A DNA stretch of 64,000 nt from Streptococcus suis (GTDB lineage: Bacteria; Bacillota; Bacilli; Lactobacillales; Streptococcaceae). The notes under the pieces are model-generated. The model made no database searches, was not told where the DNA came from, and saw nothing but the letters and a program-made list of their open reading frames with translations. The position numbers and the translations under genes were made by a program. Where the stretch lies: the NCBI GenBank assembly GCA_029593465.1, contig JAKTNK010000005.1, positions 45,076 to 109,075 on the forward strand, written 5' to 3'. Positions 49,455 to 59,127 of the stretch are shown here, piece after piece (the first letter of the stretch is position 1; each line of letters begins with the position of its first letter).

Positions 49455-50477
49455 TTAAAAATAATTAATTCCCATCACTTCTTTCACTTCTGAGAGTGTC
49501 TGTCCTGCTACAGCACGTGCTTTTTCACTGCCTTTATCAAGCATGTCAAAGACTTGTCCCATATCTTTAGCGTATTCTAAACGACGTTCGCGGATTGGAG
49601 ACAATTCACGATCCAAAATGTCCAAAAGGTAACGTTTGGTTTTGACGTCCCCAAGACCGCCGCTTTGGTAATGGTCTTTCATTGCGGCAATATCCGCTTG
49701 ATCCTCTGGTCTGCCAAAGACATCAAGATAATGAAAGACCATATTACCTTCGATTTGACCAGGGTCTTCAATACGGATATGATTGGGATCAGTGTACATG
49801 CTCATCACTTTTTTTTGCACCGTGTCCATATCATCGGAAAGGTAGATACCATTTCCTAGCGATTTGGACATTTTAGCATTGCCATCAAGGCCTGGTAAAC
49901 GCCCTGCAGCCTCATTTTCTGGGAAAAGACCTTCTGGCTCTACTAGGACATCACAATGGTAAGTATGATTAAAGGAACGAACAATCTCACGTGTTTGCTC
50001 AATCATTGGCTTTTGATCATTACCAACAGGTACTAGATTGGCTTTAAAAGCTGTAATATCAGCTGCTTGAGAAATTGGGTAAACCAAAAAGCCTGTCGGC
50101 AAACTCTCACCAAAACCTTTTTGAGCAATCTCAGTCTTAACAGTTGGATTACGCTCCAAACGCGCCAAGGAAACCAAGTTCATGTAGTACATGGTCAACT
50201 CTGCCAATTCTGGAATCTGACTTTGAATAAAAATCGTTGATTTTTCCGGATCAAGCCCGCAAGCCAGATAGTCTAAGGCAACATTGCCAATAGAATCCTT
50301 GATAAGTTCCGATTCTTTAGCATGATCAGTTAGAGCTTGTTGATCTGCTAAAAAAACAAACATGTCATATTTATTTTGATTTTGCAGTAAGACGCGATTC
50401 TTAAGACTACCTACATAATGGCCCAAATGTAATTTTCCTGTCGGACGGTCTCCTGTTAAAATAGTTGGTTTTGTCAT
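49455..50477 (-). CDS. trpS: Tryptophanyl-tRNA synthetase
   Basis: A 340-residue class I synthetase. The ATP site motifs are [12 protein letters not shown] (HIGH type, about residues 13-24) and [12 protein letters not shown] (KMSKS). Length is normal. It is preceded by a T-box leader, so expression should rise when tRNA-Trp is uncharged. Confidence 0.97.
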   Translation of the reverse strand: MTKPTILTGDRPTGKLHLGHYVGSLKNRVLLQNQNKYDMFVFLADQQALTDHAKESELIKDSIGNVALDYLACGLDPEKSTIFIQSQIPELAELTMYYMNLVSLARLERNPTVKTEIAQKGFGESLPTGFLVYPISQAADITAFKANLVPVGNDQKPMIEQTREIVRSFNHTYHCDVLVEPEGLFPENEAAGRLPGLDGNAKMSKSLGNGIYLSDDMDTVQKKVMSMYTDPNHIRIEDPGQIEGNMVFHYLDVFGRPEDQADIAAMKDHYQSGGLGDVKTKRYLLDILDRELSPIRERRLEYAKDMGQVFDMLDKGSEKARAVAGQTLSEVKEVMGINYF

Positions 50478-50544
50478 ATAATACTCCTTATTTAGTCACT
50501 TGACACTACTGTCAAGGTGTGTCAAACCTTTAGTTGATGCTAAC

Positions 50545-50760
50545 AATAAGCCCCCACGTAGCTAAACTACGTGAGGGCGTTAAACTTAATTGACGCGGTA
50601 CCACCTCAATTAACACTAATGTGCTATCTCTGATACTATTACAAAGCATGATACCATATGGTTTCATGTGAAACATCAGCCCACTTCATCAAGGTGTCCT
50701 ACTGGTTTTCAGCAACCACCAGCTCTCTTAAAGAACAACACTTCACTACTTATCTGACAA
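50545..50760 (-). promoter_or_regulatory. T-box riboswitch leader of trpS
   Basis: On the minus strand the conserved T-box GGTGGTACCGCG (50605-50594) is followed by a terminator hairpin of GCCCCCACGTAG arms (50550-50561 and 50567-50578), and before it stem I shows AGAG, GGTGG and a TGG codon at 50683-50681 that fits a Trp specifier. The promoter TTGACA (50794-50789), 17 bases, TAGAAT (50771-50766) starts it. Confidence 0.92.
50661..50674. other. parS-like variant in the trpS leader
   Basis: GTTTCATGTGAAAC differs from the parS core by one base (T for C at the centre). It is inside the T-box leader, so it may be a chance palindrome. Confidence 0.3.
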
Positions 50761-50869
50761 CTGTTATTCTAAAAAAATACCTCTCAAATGTCAAGTTTTC
50801 CAACAAATACCTTGACGTCAGGTAACCGTTTCAGCGATAATAGGTTTGAAAATATCTAGGGAGGAAAAA

Positions 50870-51742
50870 ATGAAACAGCGACTCATCGATTTTTCATTGG
50901 TCACGCTAGGCTCTTTAATAGCTGCAGTTGGTTTTAATGCCATGTTTGTTGATAATAACATTGCATCTGGAGGGATGGTCGGTATAGCAATCAGCCTTAA
51001 GGCTCTTTTTGGTTGGAATCCTTCAACCTTCTTACTTTGGACAAATATTCCCTTATTATTGATTTGTTACTTTGGCTTGGGGCGTAACATCTTCATCAAA
51101 ACACTTTACGGCTCATGGATTTATCCGATTTTCATCAGATTGACGGAATCACTCCCAACAGTTACTGATGATCGTATGTTAGCTGCTATTTTTGGTGGGA
51201 TTATCGTCGGCATTGGCTTAGGTTTAGTGTTTTGGGGAAATTCTTCCACAGGGGGTACAGGGATTTTAACCCAAGTACTTCACAAGTATAGTCCACTCTC
51301 TTTAGCCATTGCCATGACTATCTTTGATGGTTTTAGTGTTGCCATGGGATTTTTTGCCTTTGATATAGAAACAGTCATGTATTCGATTATTGGGCTTATC
51401 ATTATCTCCTATACCGTTAATATCATGGAAACTGGCCTTTCATCTGCCCGTAACATGATGATTGTTTCCCAAAAACATGAGCTCATCAAACATAAAATCG
51501 CTTCTGACCTTGACAGAGGGGTCACAACGATTCCAATCAAGGGAGGCTACACCGATAACAATCAAGTGATGTTGATGACAACCATCTCCAGCCATGAAGT
51601 GCATCGGCTTGAAAAGGCTATTGAAACCATTGACCCTTCGGCTTTTGTCATCATTACTCCTGCTAGTCGCGTTACAGGGCGTGGTTTTAGCCTAACCAAA
51701 GACTACAAAGTCCCCGAAGAAGATATTATCTTACCGAGTTAA
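50870..51742 (+). CDS. YitT family membrane protein
   Basis: A 290-residue protein with about five hydrophobic segments (DUF161) and a C-terminal DUF2179 domain (TGRGFSLTKDY near the end). I use the ATG at 50870 just after GGGAGG; a start eight codons earlier has no site. Function unknown for the family. Confidence 0.8.
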   Translation: MKQRLIDFSLVTLGSLIAAVGFNAMFVDNNIASGGMVGIAISLKALFGWNPSTFLLWTNIPLLLICYFGLGRNIFIKTLYGSWIYPIFIRLTESLPTVTDDRMLAAIFGGIIVGIGLGLVFWGNSSTGGTGILTQVLHKYSPLSLAIAMTIFDGFSVAMGFFAFDIETVMYSIIGLIIISYTVNIMETGLSSARNMMIVSQKHELIKHKIASDLDRGVTTIPIKGGYTDNNQVMLMTTISSHEVHRLEKAIETIDPSAFVIITPASRVTGRGFSLTKDYKVPEEDIILPS

Positions 51743-51810
51743 TCATTGAAATATAGCTAGTTTTCTAGTAGAATGAATGAGCATACTATAGATAAAATGA
51801 GGTAATCACA

Positions 51811-53433
51811 TTGCTTACAGTTTCAGACGTTTCGTTACGTTTTAGCAATCGCAAACTTTTTGATGACGTTAATATCAAATTTACCAAAGGAAATACTTAT
51901 GGGCTCATTGGGGCCAATGGGGCAGGAAAATCCACTTTTCTCAAAATCTTAGCTGGTGATATTGAACCTTCAACAGGGCATATCTCTCTTGGGCCAGATG
52001 AGCGTCTTTCTGTTCTTCGTCAGAACCACTTCGATTACGAAGATGAGCGTGCGATTGATGTTGTTATCATGGGAAACCAAGAATTATACGACATCATGAA
52101 AGAAAAAGATGCTATCTACATGAAAGAAGATTTTTCTGACGAAGATGGTGTTCGTGCTGCTGAGCTTGAGGGACAGTTCGCAGAGCTTGGTGGCTGGGAA
52201 GCAGAGTCAGAAGCAGCCCAGTTATTACAAAATCTAAACATTCCAGAAGAACTTCACTACCAAAACATGAGTGAATTAGCAAATGGGGATAAGGTCAAAG
52301 TCCTTCTGGCAAAAGCCCTCTTTGGGAAACCTGATGTTTTGCTGCTCGATGAGCCTACCAATGGTCTTGATATTCAATCGATTTCATGGTTAGAAGATTT
52401 CTTGATTGATTTTGACAACACTGTTATCGTTGTTTCCCACGACCGCCATTTCCTCAATAAGGTTTGTACACACATGGCTGACCTTGATTTTGGTAAAATC
52501 AAACTCTTTGTCGGTAACTACGATTTTTGGAAAGAATCTTCTGAGCTAGCTGCACGCCTCCAAGCAGACCGTAACGCTAAGGCTGAGGAGAAAATCAAGC
52601 AACTGCAAGAATTCGTTGCCCGCTTCTCAGCCAATGCCTCCAAGTCAAAACAAGCGACCTCTCGTAAGAAAATGCTGGATAAGATTGAATTGGAAGAAAT
52701 CGTTCCATCAAGTCGTAAATACCCATTTATTAATTTTAAAGCAGAGCGTGAGATTGGTAATGATCTCCTAACCGTTGAAAACTTATCTGTCAAAATCGAT
52801 GGCGAAACCATTCTTGACAACATCAGTTTCATTCTAAGACCAGGAGATAAGACAGCACTTATCGGTCAAAACGATATTCAAACAACAGCGCTTATCCGCG
52901 CTATTATGGGAGAAATCCCTTATGAAGGGACTGTCAAGTGGGGCGTTACAACCAGTCAATCATACCTTCCAAAAGACAATACCAAAGATTTTGAAAGTGG
53001 GGAAACCATTCTCGAGTGGCTACGCCAATTTGCAGCTAAAGAAGAAGATGACAATACCTTCTTACGTGGTTTCCTTGGACGCATGCTCTTTTCGGGTGAT
53101 GAGGTTAACAAGTCTGTCAATGTCTTGTCAGGGGGCGAAAAAGTACGTGTCATGCTCTCGAAACTCATGTTATTAAAATCAAATGTTTTAGTGCTAGATG
53201 ACCCAACCAACCACTTGGATTTGGAGTCTATTTCAAGTCTGAATGATGGTCTCAAAGCCTTCAAAGAGTCAATTATCTTTGCTAGCCACGATCATGAATT
53301 TATTCAAACACTTGCCAACCATATCATTGTGCTTTCTAAAAATGGGGTAATTGATCGTATTGATGAAACCTATGATGAATTCCTTGAGAATGCTGAAGTT
53401 CAAGCCAAAGTACAAGAACTTTGGAAAGCCTAA
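51811..53433 (+). CDS. ABC-F family ATPase (YbiT/YkpA-like)
   Basis: A 540-residue cytosolic protein with two ABC domains and no membrane part, of the type that acts on ribosomes. NBD1 has Walker A GANGAGKST, signature LANGDKVK and Walker B VLLLDEPTNGLD; NBD2 has GQNDIQTTA where GxxGxGKST is expected, signature LSGGEKVRV and VLVLDDPTNHLD. So the second Walker A lacks the Lys, and the first signature is non-canonical. The start is TTG at 51811 after GAGG. A terminator follows. Confidence 0.85.
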   Translation: MLTVSDVSLRFSNRKLFDDVNIKFTKGNTYGLIGANGAGKSTFLKILAGDIEPSTGHISLGPDERLSVLRQNHFDYEDERAIDVVIMGNQELYDIMKEKDAIYMKEDFSDEDGVRAAELEGQFAELGGWEAESEAAQLLQNLNIPEELHYQNMSELANGDKVKVLLAKALFGKPDVLLLDEPTNGLDIQSISWLEDFLIDFDNTVIVVSHDRHFLNKVCTHMADLDFGKIKLFVGNYDFWKESSELAARLQADRNAKAEEKIKQLQEFVARFSANASKSKQATSRKKMLDKIELEEIVPSSRKYPFINFKAEREIGNDLLTVENLSVKIDGETILDNISFILRPGDKTALIGQNDIQTTALIRAIMGEIPYEGTVKWGVTTSQSYLPKDNTKDFESGETILEWLRQFAAKEEDDNTFLRGFLGRMLFSGDEVNKSVNVLSGGEKVRVMLSKLMLLKSNVLVLDDPTNHLDLESISSLNDGLKAFKESIIFASHDHEFIQTLANHIIVLSKNGVIDRIDETYDEFLENAEVQAKVQELWKA

Positions 53434-53437
53434 TTCT

Positions 53438-53466
53438 AAAACTCAGTTGTTTAGCAACTGAGTTTT
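53438..53466 (+). terminator. Terminator of the ABC-F gene
   Basis: AAAACTCAGTTG pairs with CAACTGAGTTTT around TTTAG, ending in a T-run. It lies 5 bases past the stop codon. Confidence 0.85.
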
Positions 53467-53494
53467 ATACTATACTTTACAGGATGTTGACACT

Positions 53495-56068
53495 ATGATG
53501 TTTATAAAATACCTCTTTAAAAAAGGATTGCCTGCTTTACTAGCCTTTTTTCTGCCTTTGACAATCCTTTTTACCGTCCTATTAGCAAAAGGAATTAGCT
53601 GGGGAAGTAGCCGGACTATCTTAGCTAGTGACGGATTCCACCAGTATGTGATTTTCGCTCAGAATCTTAGAAATATCTTACACGGTTCCGATAGTCTCTT
53701 CTACACCTTTACAAGTGGTTTAGGGCTTAATTTTTATGCCTTAGTGAGCTATTATTTGGGATCATGTTTATCTCCCTTGGTCTATTTTTTCTCATTACAA
53801 TCTATGCCTGATGCCATCTACCTCTTCACGTTAATCAAGTTTGGTCTATCTGGCTTAACCATGTTTGTCACTTTACAAAGTCTTTACAGCACTGTCAAAA
53901 AGCCTTTACTCATCTCGTTATCGACGGCTTATGCTTTAATGAGCTTTGCCATTAGCCAATTGGAAATTAATACGTGGCTAGATGTGTTTATAGTCGCTCC
54001 TGTCATTATATTGGGACTACACCGCTTATTAGAAAAGCGTCAACTCAGCCTATACTACATCAGTTTAAGCCTTCTTTTTATCCAAAATTATTATTTTGGC
54101 TTTATGATGGCGATATTTCTGACCCTTTATACCTTAGTTCAACTAAGCCGTGAGTCACGTCTTAAAAAGATAGGCACGCAACTGCTTGATTTTATCCTAA
54201 CGTCTATCTTTTCAGCCTTAAGCAGCGCGATAATGCTGCTACCCACTTATTTGGATTTGTCATCCCATGGTGAAAAACTATCTTCTGTTACAAGCCTTTT
54301 CATTAAAAACACTTGGTATTTTGATTTATTTGCAAAAACAGTCATTGGTGCCTACGATACCACTAAGTTTGGTTCGATTCCAATGATTTATGTCGGACTA
54401 TTGCCATTAGTCCTATGCCTACTCTTTTTTGCAATGCCTAACATAAGATGGCAAACTCGGTTAGCCTACTTCTTATTAATAGGCATTATCCTTGCTTCTT
54501 TTTACTTGGAACCACTGGATTTGCTCTGGCAAGGCATGCATGCCCCAAACATGTTCCTCCACCGTTACTCTTGGGTGCTATCACTTCTGATCATCTTAAT
54601 GGCAGCCGAGTCATTAAGCCATCTAAAGACCGCAACAACCAAACGAATCATCCTGCCTTTTATGGTCTTATTCTTAGGCTTTAGCCTGACCTTGGTCTTT
54701 CATAGTAGATACGACTTTTTAAAAATAGAACAATTTATTCTAACCTTTATCTTCTTAGTCGCTTATCTACTTATCCTCATTAACAGTCAAAATCTTGCTC
54801 TCCCCAAAGGATTTATCACTAGTTTTACCCTCATCTTCACTTTTTTTGAAGTATTTCTCAATACCTACTTTGTGATTGGTAGTTTAGGAGATGAGTGGGT
54901 ATTTCCCACCCGAGCAGGATACGCCCAACATTTAAGCACCATTGAACATCTGGTCAATTATGCTAAGACTAAAGAAAACAACTTTTTTAGAATGGAACGC
55001 CTCCGTCCGCAAACGGGTAATGATAGTATGAAATTTAATTACAATGGTATTTCGCAATTTTCATCTATCCGAAACACAGCATCCAGTAGTCTACTTGATC
55101 GTCTTGGCTTTCAGTCAAAGGGTACCAATCTTAACCTTCGCTACCAAAATAATACCCTCATCACGGATAGCTTATTTGCCATCAAGTATAATCTTAGCCA
55201 AAATAGTCCTCAAAAATTTGGATTTAGGCTTGAAAAGTCGTTACCAGAAATGTCACTCTACCAAAATGCTTACGCGGCACCTTTAGCAATACTGTCAACA
55301 TATATTTACAAAGATGTCAATTTAACTGTCAACACACTTGACAACCAAGCAGCTATTCTCAATCAGTTAACAGGACTATCGCTTGATTACTTCCAGCATA
55401 TTCCGGTCGAGCCTCTAAATAGAAATCATCCAGTAACAGGTCCTATTAGAATCAAAGCCGATCACACTGGTACTGCTAAAATTACCTATCGGTTGTCAAT
55501 ACCAGCTAATCAGCAAGTTTACATCAGCCTACCCAATCTAACCTTTAGCGATGACCATCAAAAAGAAGTCATCATTTCTCATGACAACTTCTCTCAAAGC
55601 TTTACAACAGACAATGCCTATACTTTCTTTAACATTGGTTATTTTAAACAGGCAAAGACTATCAACCTCATCCTAGCCTTCCCTCAGAATAGTTCAGTGT
55701 CCTTCGATACACCACATGTTTATGGTCTCAATACCAGTTATTATCAGACTGCAATGACCAAACTAAACCAACAACCAGTATCAACAACAACAAAAGCTAA
55801 TAAAGTTATCACTCACTACCAAGCCAAGCAGCAAGCATCGCTGGTTTACACCCTGCCTTTTGACAAGGGGTGGAAAGCGACTGTAAATGGCAAAAAGGCT
55901 ATTATACGTATGGTACAAAACGGTTTGATGGCTGTTGACGTACCAAAAGGAAAGGGACAAGTCGTTCTTAGCTTCCTCCCAGATGGCTTTAAACTTGGAG
56001 CATTTTTATCTCTAATAGGAGTGATAGGGTTTATAGGATACAGGCGACTGACCATCATCAAAAAATAG
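53495..56068 (+). CDS. YfhO family membrane glycosyltransferase-like protein
   Basis: An 857-residue multi-pass membrane protein with about 13 hydrophobic segments before residue 460, a large extracytoplasmic region, and a last helix at the C-terminus. It matches the YfhO family (GT-C fold). In other Firmicutes YfhO transfers sugars to lipoteichoic acid or other wall polymers. Two ATGs are adjacent at the start (53495 and 53498). The C-terminal motif GWKATVNGKKA is typical of the family. Confidence 0.85.
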   Translation: MMFIKYLFKKGLPALLAFFLPLTILFTVLLAKGISWGSSRTILASDGFHQYVIFAQNLRNILHGSDSLFYTFTSGLGLNFYALVSYYLGSCLSPLVYFFSLQSMPDAIYLFTLIKFGLSGLTMFVTLQSLYSTVKKPLLISLSTAYALMSFAISQLEINTWLDVFIVAPVIILGLHRLLEKRQLSLYYISLSLLFIQNYYFGFMMAIFLTLYTLVQLSRESRLKKIGTQLLDFILTSIFSALSSAIMLLPTYLDLSSHGEKLSSVTSLFIKNTWYFDLFAKTVIGAYDTTKFGSIPMIYVGLLPLVLCLLFFAMPNIRWQTRLAYFLLIGIILASFYLEPLDLLWQGMHAPNMFLHRYSWVLSLLIILMAAESLSHLKTATTKRIILPFMVLFLGFSLTLVFHSRYDFLKIEQFILTFIFLVAYLLILINSQNLALPKGFITSFTLIFTFFEVFLNTYFVIGSLGDEWVFPTRAGYAQHLSTIEHLVNYAKTKENNFFRMERLRPQTGNDSMKFNYNGISQFSSIRNTASSSLLDRLGFQSKGTNLNLRYQNNTLITDSLFAIKYNLSQNSPQKFGFRLEKSLPEMSLYQNAYAAPLAILSTYIYKDVNLTVNTLDNQAAILNQLTGLSLDYFQHIPVEPLNRNHPVTGPIRIKADHTGTAKITYRLSIPANQQVYISLPNLTFSDDHQKEVIISHDNFSQSFTTDNAYTFFNIGYFKQAKTINLILAFPQNSSVSFDTPHVYGLNTSYYQTAMTKLNQQPVSTTTKANKVITHYQAKQQASLVYTLPFDKGWKATVNGKKAIIRMVQNGLMAVDVPKGKGQVVLSFLPDGFKLGAFLSLIGVIGFIGYRRLTIIKK

Positions 56069-56126
56069 CGCTAAACACCTGTTACCCCAGAAGTAGCTAG
56101 ACTAGTCTTTTTCATTTCATAATTCA

Positions 56127-56154
56127 AAAAGAGCTGAGATATCTCAGCTCTTTT
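56127..56154. terminator. Palindromic terminator after yfhO
   Basis: AAAAGAGCTGAGAT and ATCTCAGCTCTTTT form a perfect palindrome (56127-56154) with TTTTCC after it. It separates yfhO from the tRNA-Glu gene on the other strand and can serve both. Confidence 0.85.
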
Positions 56155-56158
56155 CCTA

Positions 56159-56230
56159 TAGTCCGTACGGGATTCGAACCCGTGTTACCGCCGTGAAAAG
56201 GCGGTGTCTTAACCCCTTGACCAACGGACC
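56159..56230 (-). tRNA. tRNA-Glu (anticodon TTC)
   Basis: A 72-base gene that folds with a GGTCCGT/ACGGACT acceptor stem, a TTCGAATC T-loop and the loop CTTTTCAC with anticodon TTC. The CCA end is not encoded. Confidence 0.96.
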
Positions 56231-56313
56231 ATAATTAATTCTCTTTAAGACTCTTACTATTATAGCAAATAAAATGAGTTTGTCTAGTCTTTTGTTCAAT
56301 TTTTTTTTTGCTA

Positions 56314-56342
56314 TTGCAGATTATTTTATTTTTTGATAAACT
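56314..56342 (+). promoter_or_regulatory. Promoter of tRNA-Arg
   Basis: TTGCAG (56314-56319), 17 bases, TAAACT (56337-56342), about 16 bases before the tRNA start. Confidence 0.5.
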
Positions 56343-56357
56343 AGTAGGGTCGATGAT

Positions 56358-56431
56358 GGTCTCATAGCTCAGCTGGATAGAGCATTCGCCTTCTAAGCGA
56401 ACGGTCGCAGGTTCGAATCCTGCTGGGATCA
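56358..56431 (+). tRNA. tRNA-Arg (anticodon TCT)
   Basis: A 74-base gene with acceptor arms GGTCTCA and TGGGATC, a CTTCTAA anticodon loop giving TCT, and GGTTCGAATCC T-arm. The terminator CCCCTAGTT/AACTAGGGG follows. Confidence 0.95.
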
Positions 56432-56438
56432 AAACACA

Positions 56439-56466
56439 CCCCTAGTTGATTAACTAGGGGCTTTTT
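56439..56466 (+). terminator. Terminator of tRNA-Arg
   Basis: CCCCTAGTT (56439-56447) and AACTAGGGG (56452-56460) pair around GATT, followed by CTTTTTG. Confidence 0.88.
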
Positions 56467-56481
56467 GTTTCACGTGAAACT
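56466..56481. other. parS partition site near oriC
   Basis: TGTTTCACGTGAAACT fits the ParB-binding consensus TGTTNCACGTGAAACA at 15 of 16 positions, with an intact 14-base palindrome core. It lies 3.7 kb left of dnaA and 2.6 kb left of parB. Confidence 0.85.
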
Positions 56482-57145
56482 AGAGGTATTTACTGGCTTC
56501 ACGAAGTGATAAAGAAGACATTTGACTTTGATGAGCCTGGATAAAATCACGAACCCAATCTGGATTGTATTTGGCATAGTCACGCAGAGCCCAACCAATA
56601 GCCTTATTAACAAAGAATTCCTTATCAAAAGGAGAACCAGCTAAATTACAGCCAATCACAGTAGCCAAAAGTTCCGTATCAACTGCTTCCTTGAGCCCTA
56701 GCTGACAATCAATAGCTACCCGTCTCAACCAAAAATCATCAGCTTGAGCCCACGTCAGTATGACTGACTTAGTGCTATCATCCTTGAGCAATAAAACTGC
56801 CACGATTTCATCTAAGGCATCAACTGAATCCCACCAAGACTTGCTGGTAATCAACTGTTGCAAGTGCTTTAAATCAGCCAAAACCAAGCGCCTAGAAACC
56901 TTTTTCTGACGCAGGTAATCACAGGCTAAATACTGAGCTTCGCGTTTATCGTAAGCCCACATATCATAGACCCAAGCCCAGTCAATTCCATCTTGACTGG
57001 CTTTTTCCTTTAGAAAATCCTTTGATAGACTGCGACGTAGAGGAGCAGGAAGACCGAAAAATACAAACCTATTGCGCAGATAGGCCGACATTTTCTGAGC
57101 CTGTTGGGGATTAGCATTTTGAGCAAATACTTCTAACATCATCAT
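56480..57145 (-). CDS. DNA alkylation repair protein (AlkD-like HEAT)
   Basis: About 221 residues of HEAT-like repeats, matching the AlkC/AlkD superfamily of DNA glycosylases for alkylated bases. WWDSVDAL (about residues 118-125), DDFWLRRVAID and KAIGWALRDYA are typical. Three ATGs (57145, 57142, 57139) follow a GTAGGTGG ribosome site; a GTG further up is also possible. The gene follows rlmH directly. Substrate specificity is not determined. Confidence 0.85.
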   Translation of the reverse strand: MMMLEVFAQNANPQQAQKMSAYLRNRFVFFGLPAPLRRSLSKDFLKEKASQDGIDWAWVYDMWAYDKREAQYLACDYLRQKKVSRRLVLADLKHLQQLITSKSWWDSVDALDEIVAVLLLKDDSTKSVILTWAQADDFWLRRVAIDCQLGLKEAVDTELLATVIGCNLAGSPFDKEFFVNKAIGWALRDYAKYNPDWVRDFIQAHQSQMSSLSLREASKYL

Positions 57146-57151
57146 TACCAC

Positions 57152-57631
57152 CTACTTATGATAAGGACTGCCTACTTGAATCATGAAGGCACGGTAAATT
57201 TGTTCAAATAATACCAGTCGCATCAATTGATGGGGCAAAGTTAGTAAGCCAAAGCTCATCAAATGATTGGCTCTTTCTTTCACACGCGCATCAAGACCTA
57301 AACTGCCTCCAATCACAAAGGTAATGGTGGAATAGCCCGATAAGGTTATCCTCTCCATCTGCTTAGCAAAGTCCTCGGATGATACTTGCTTTCCTTCAAT
57401 CGCTAAAGCCATAACATAGTCTCTATCGCCAATTTTCGCTAAAATTCTATCCCCTTCTTTGGCTAAAATAGCAAGTTGCTCTGCTGAACTAGCATTATCT
57501 GGTGTTTTTTCATCAGCTAACTCAATCACTTCCTGTTTGGTAAAACGTCCGAGACGTTTCACATATTCTGTGATACCCTCTTTCAAGTACTTTTCTTTTA
57601 ATTTACCAACGCATATAATCTTAATTTTCAT
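57152..57631 (-). CDS. rlmH: 23S rRNA pseudouridine1915 N3-methyltransferase RlmH
   Basis: A 159-residue SPOUT methyltransferase that acts on the assembled 70S ribosome at pseudouridine 1915 of 23S rRNA. It has the start [19 protein letters not shown], the SAM-binding FVIGGSLG loop and a C-terminal [13 protein letters not shown]. Its position next to htrA and the origin is conserved in streptococci. Confidence 0.95.
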   Translation of the reverse strand: MKIKIICVGKLKEKYLKEGITEYVKRLGRFTKQEVIELADEKTPDNASSAEQLAILAKEGDRILAKIGDRDYVMALAIEGKQVSSEDFAKQMERITLSGYSTITFVIGGSLGLDARVKERANHLMSFGLLTLPHQLMRLVLFEQIYRAFMIQVGSPYHK

Positions 57632-57667
57632 GACTCGATTATATCATATAAACACCTTTTAAACATA

Positions 57668-57760
57668 TTATCCACATGTTCATAAATGATTATCCCCTAA
57701 AAATGCTGATTAAATCAAGGTTTCCACAATACTTTTTAATTTATCCACAACCTGTGGATA
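57668..57760. other. DnaA-box cluster between rlmH and htrA
   Basis: Perfect TTATCCACA boxes lie at 57668-57676 and 57741-57749. TGTGGATAC (57753-57761) is a one-mismatch box in the opposite sense, and TTTCCACAA (57721-57729) is a weaker one. Confidence 0.75.
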
Positions 57761-57845
57761 CTTTCTTTTTTGACACCTTTAAGCTATAATTAAGACAAGT
57801 TAGATATGATGTAACCATCATCCAAAATAGATAGGAGTAATTTAG

Positions 57846-59069
57846 TTGAAACAAGTATTCAGCAAAAATAGATTTAGACAGACACTAACAACCGTCATTA
57901 TTTCTCTCGTTTCTGGTTTATTGGGAGCTTATCTCGTGTTATCTTTTTCGGGAAATCTTCCAACATCAACCACTTCTCAAGGCAATACCAAAACAAGTCA
58001 AGTCGTTTACAATAACACGACAGACACGACTAAAGCCGCCGAAAAAGTTCAAAAAGCAGTTGTTTCAGTTATCAATTATAAAAAAGATACCGACTCCTCT
58101 TTAAATCGTATCTATAGTCAGATGTTTGGCGACCGTCAGGAAACCCCATCTTCTACTAAAGATGACTTGAGCATTTATAGTGAGGGATCTGGTGTTATCT
58201 ATAAAAAGGCAGACGGTTCTGCTTATATCGTCACCAACAACCATGTTATCGATGGGGCTGATCGCATTGAAATCATGCTATCTGATGGAACAAAGGTGGT
58301 CGGGCAACTGATTGGGGCTGATACCTACTCTGATTTAGCCGTTGTCAAAATTTCGGATAAAAACGTCACTACTGTAGCTGAATTTGCTAACTCTGATAAC
58401 TTAAAAGTTGGTGAAATCGCAATTGCTATGGGAAGTCCTCTCGGTACTGAGTATGCTAATTCCGTTACTCAAGGAATTGTGTCAAGCCTAAGTCGCACGG
58501 TAACCCTCAAAAATGACGATGGAGATACCATTTCAACCAATGCTATTCAAACAGATGCTGCCATCAATCCTGGAAACTCCGGAGGTGCCCTCATCAATAT
58601 TGAAGGACAGGTTATTGGTATCAACTCAAGCAAAATTTCATCCACCTCATCAGCTGGTGAAGCCGTTGAAGGGATGGGATTTGCAATTCCATCCAATGAT
58701 GTCATCAAAATTATCAACCAATTGGAAAAAAATGGTCAAGTAACACGTCCTGCTTTAGGAATCTCAATGGCTAACCTAAGCGACCTTTCTACCAGCGCCA
58801 TTTCAGAACTTAATATTCCTGAAAGTCTGACTGGAGGGATTGTCGTGGTAGCTGTTCAAGACCACATGCCTGTTTCCGGAAAACTAAAAAAATACGATGT
58901 CATCACTAAGATTGATGATAAGGATGTTGATTCCAGTAGCGACCTACAAAGTGTCCTTTATGGGCATGAGATTGGTGACACCATCAAAATCACCTTCTAC
59001 CGTGGCAAGACAAAGCAAACTGTCAACGTCACCTTGAGCAAATCAACAAAAGATTTAGCCAATAACTAA
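57846..59069 (+). CDS. htrA: Serine protease HtrA (DegP family)
   Basis: A 407-residue surface protease for misfolded and secreted proteins. One N-terminal helix (about residues 14-33) anchors it. The catalytic triad is in NNHVIDGAD (His), SDLAVVKI (Asp) and GNSGGAL (Ser). One PDZ domain follows (about 290-400). The start is TTG at 57846 with AGGAG nine bases before. It precedes parB, as in other streptococci; a terminator separates them. Confidence 0.95.
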   Translation: MKQVFSKNRFRQTLTTVIISLVSGLLGAYLVLSFSGNLPTSTTSQGNTKTSQVVYNNTTDTTKAAEKVQKAVVSVINYKKDTDSSLNRIYSQMFGDRQETPSSTKDDLSIYSEGSGVIYKKADGSAYIVTNNHVIDGADRIEIMLSDGTKVVGQLIGADTYSDLAVVKISDKNVTTVAEFANSDNLKVGEIAIAMGSPLGTEYANSVTQGIVSSLSRTVTLKNDDGDTISTNAIQTDAAINPGNSGGALINIEGQVIGINSSKISSTSSAGEAVEGMGFAIPSNDVIKIINQLEKNGQVTRPALGISMANLSDLSTSAISELNIPESLTGGIVVVAVQDHMPVSGKLKKYDVITKIDDKDVDSSSDLQSVLYGHEIGDTIKITFYRGKTKQTVNVTLSKSTKDLANN

Positions 59070-59075
59070 TCCTAA

Positions 59076-59095
59076 AAAAGCCCTACGGGGCTTTT
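59076..59095 (+). terminator. Terminator of htrA
   Basis: AAAAGCCC pairs with GGGCTTTT around TACG, just after the htrA stop. Confidence 0.85.
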
Positions 59096-59127
59096 CAGTA
59101 TTTCCTATCAGTGAGACAATAACCAAC

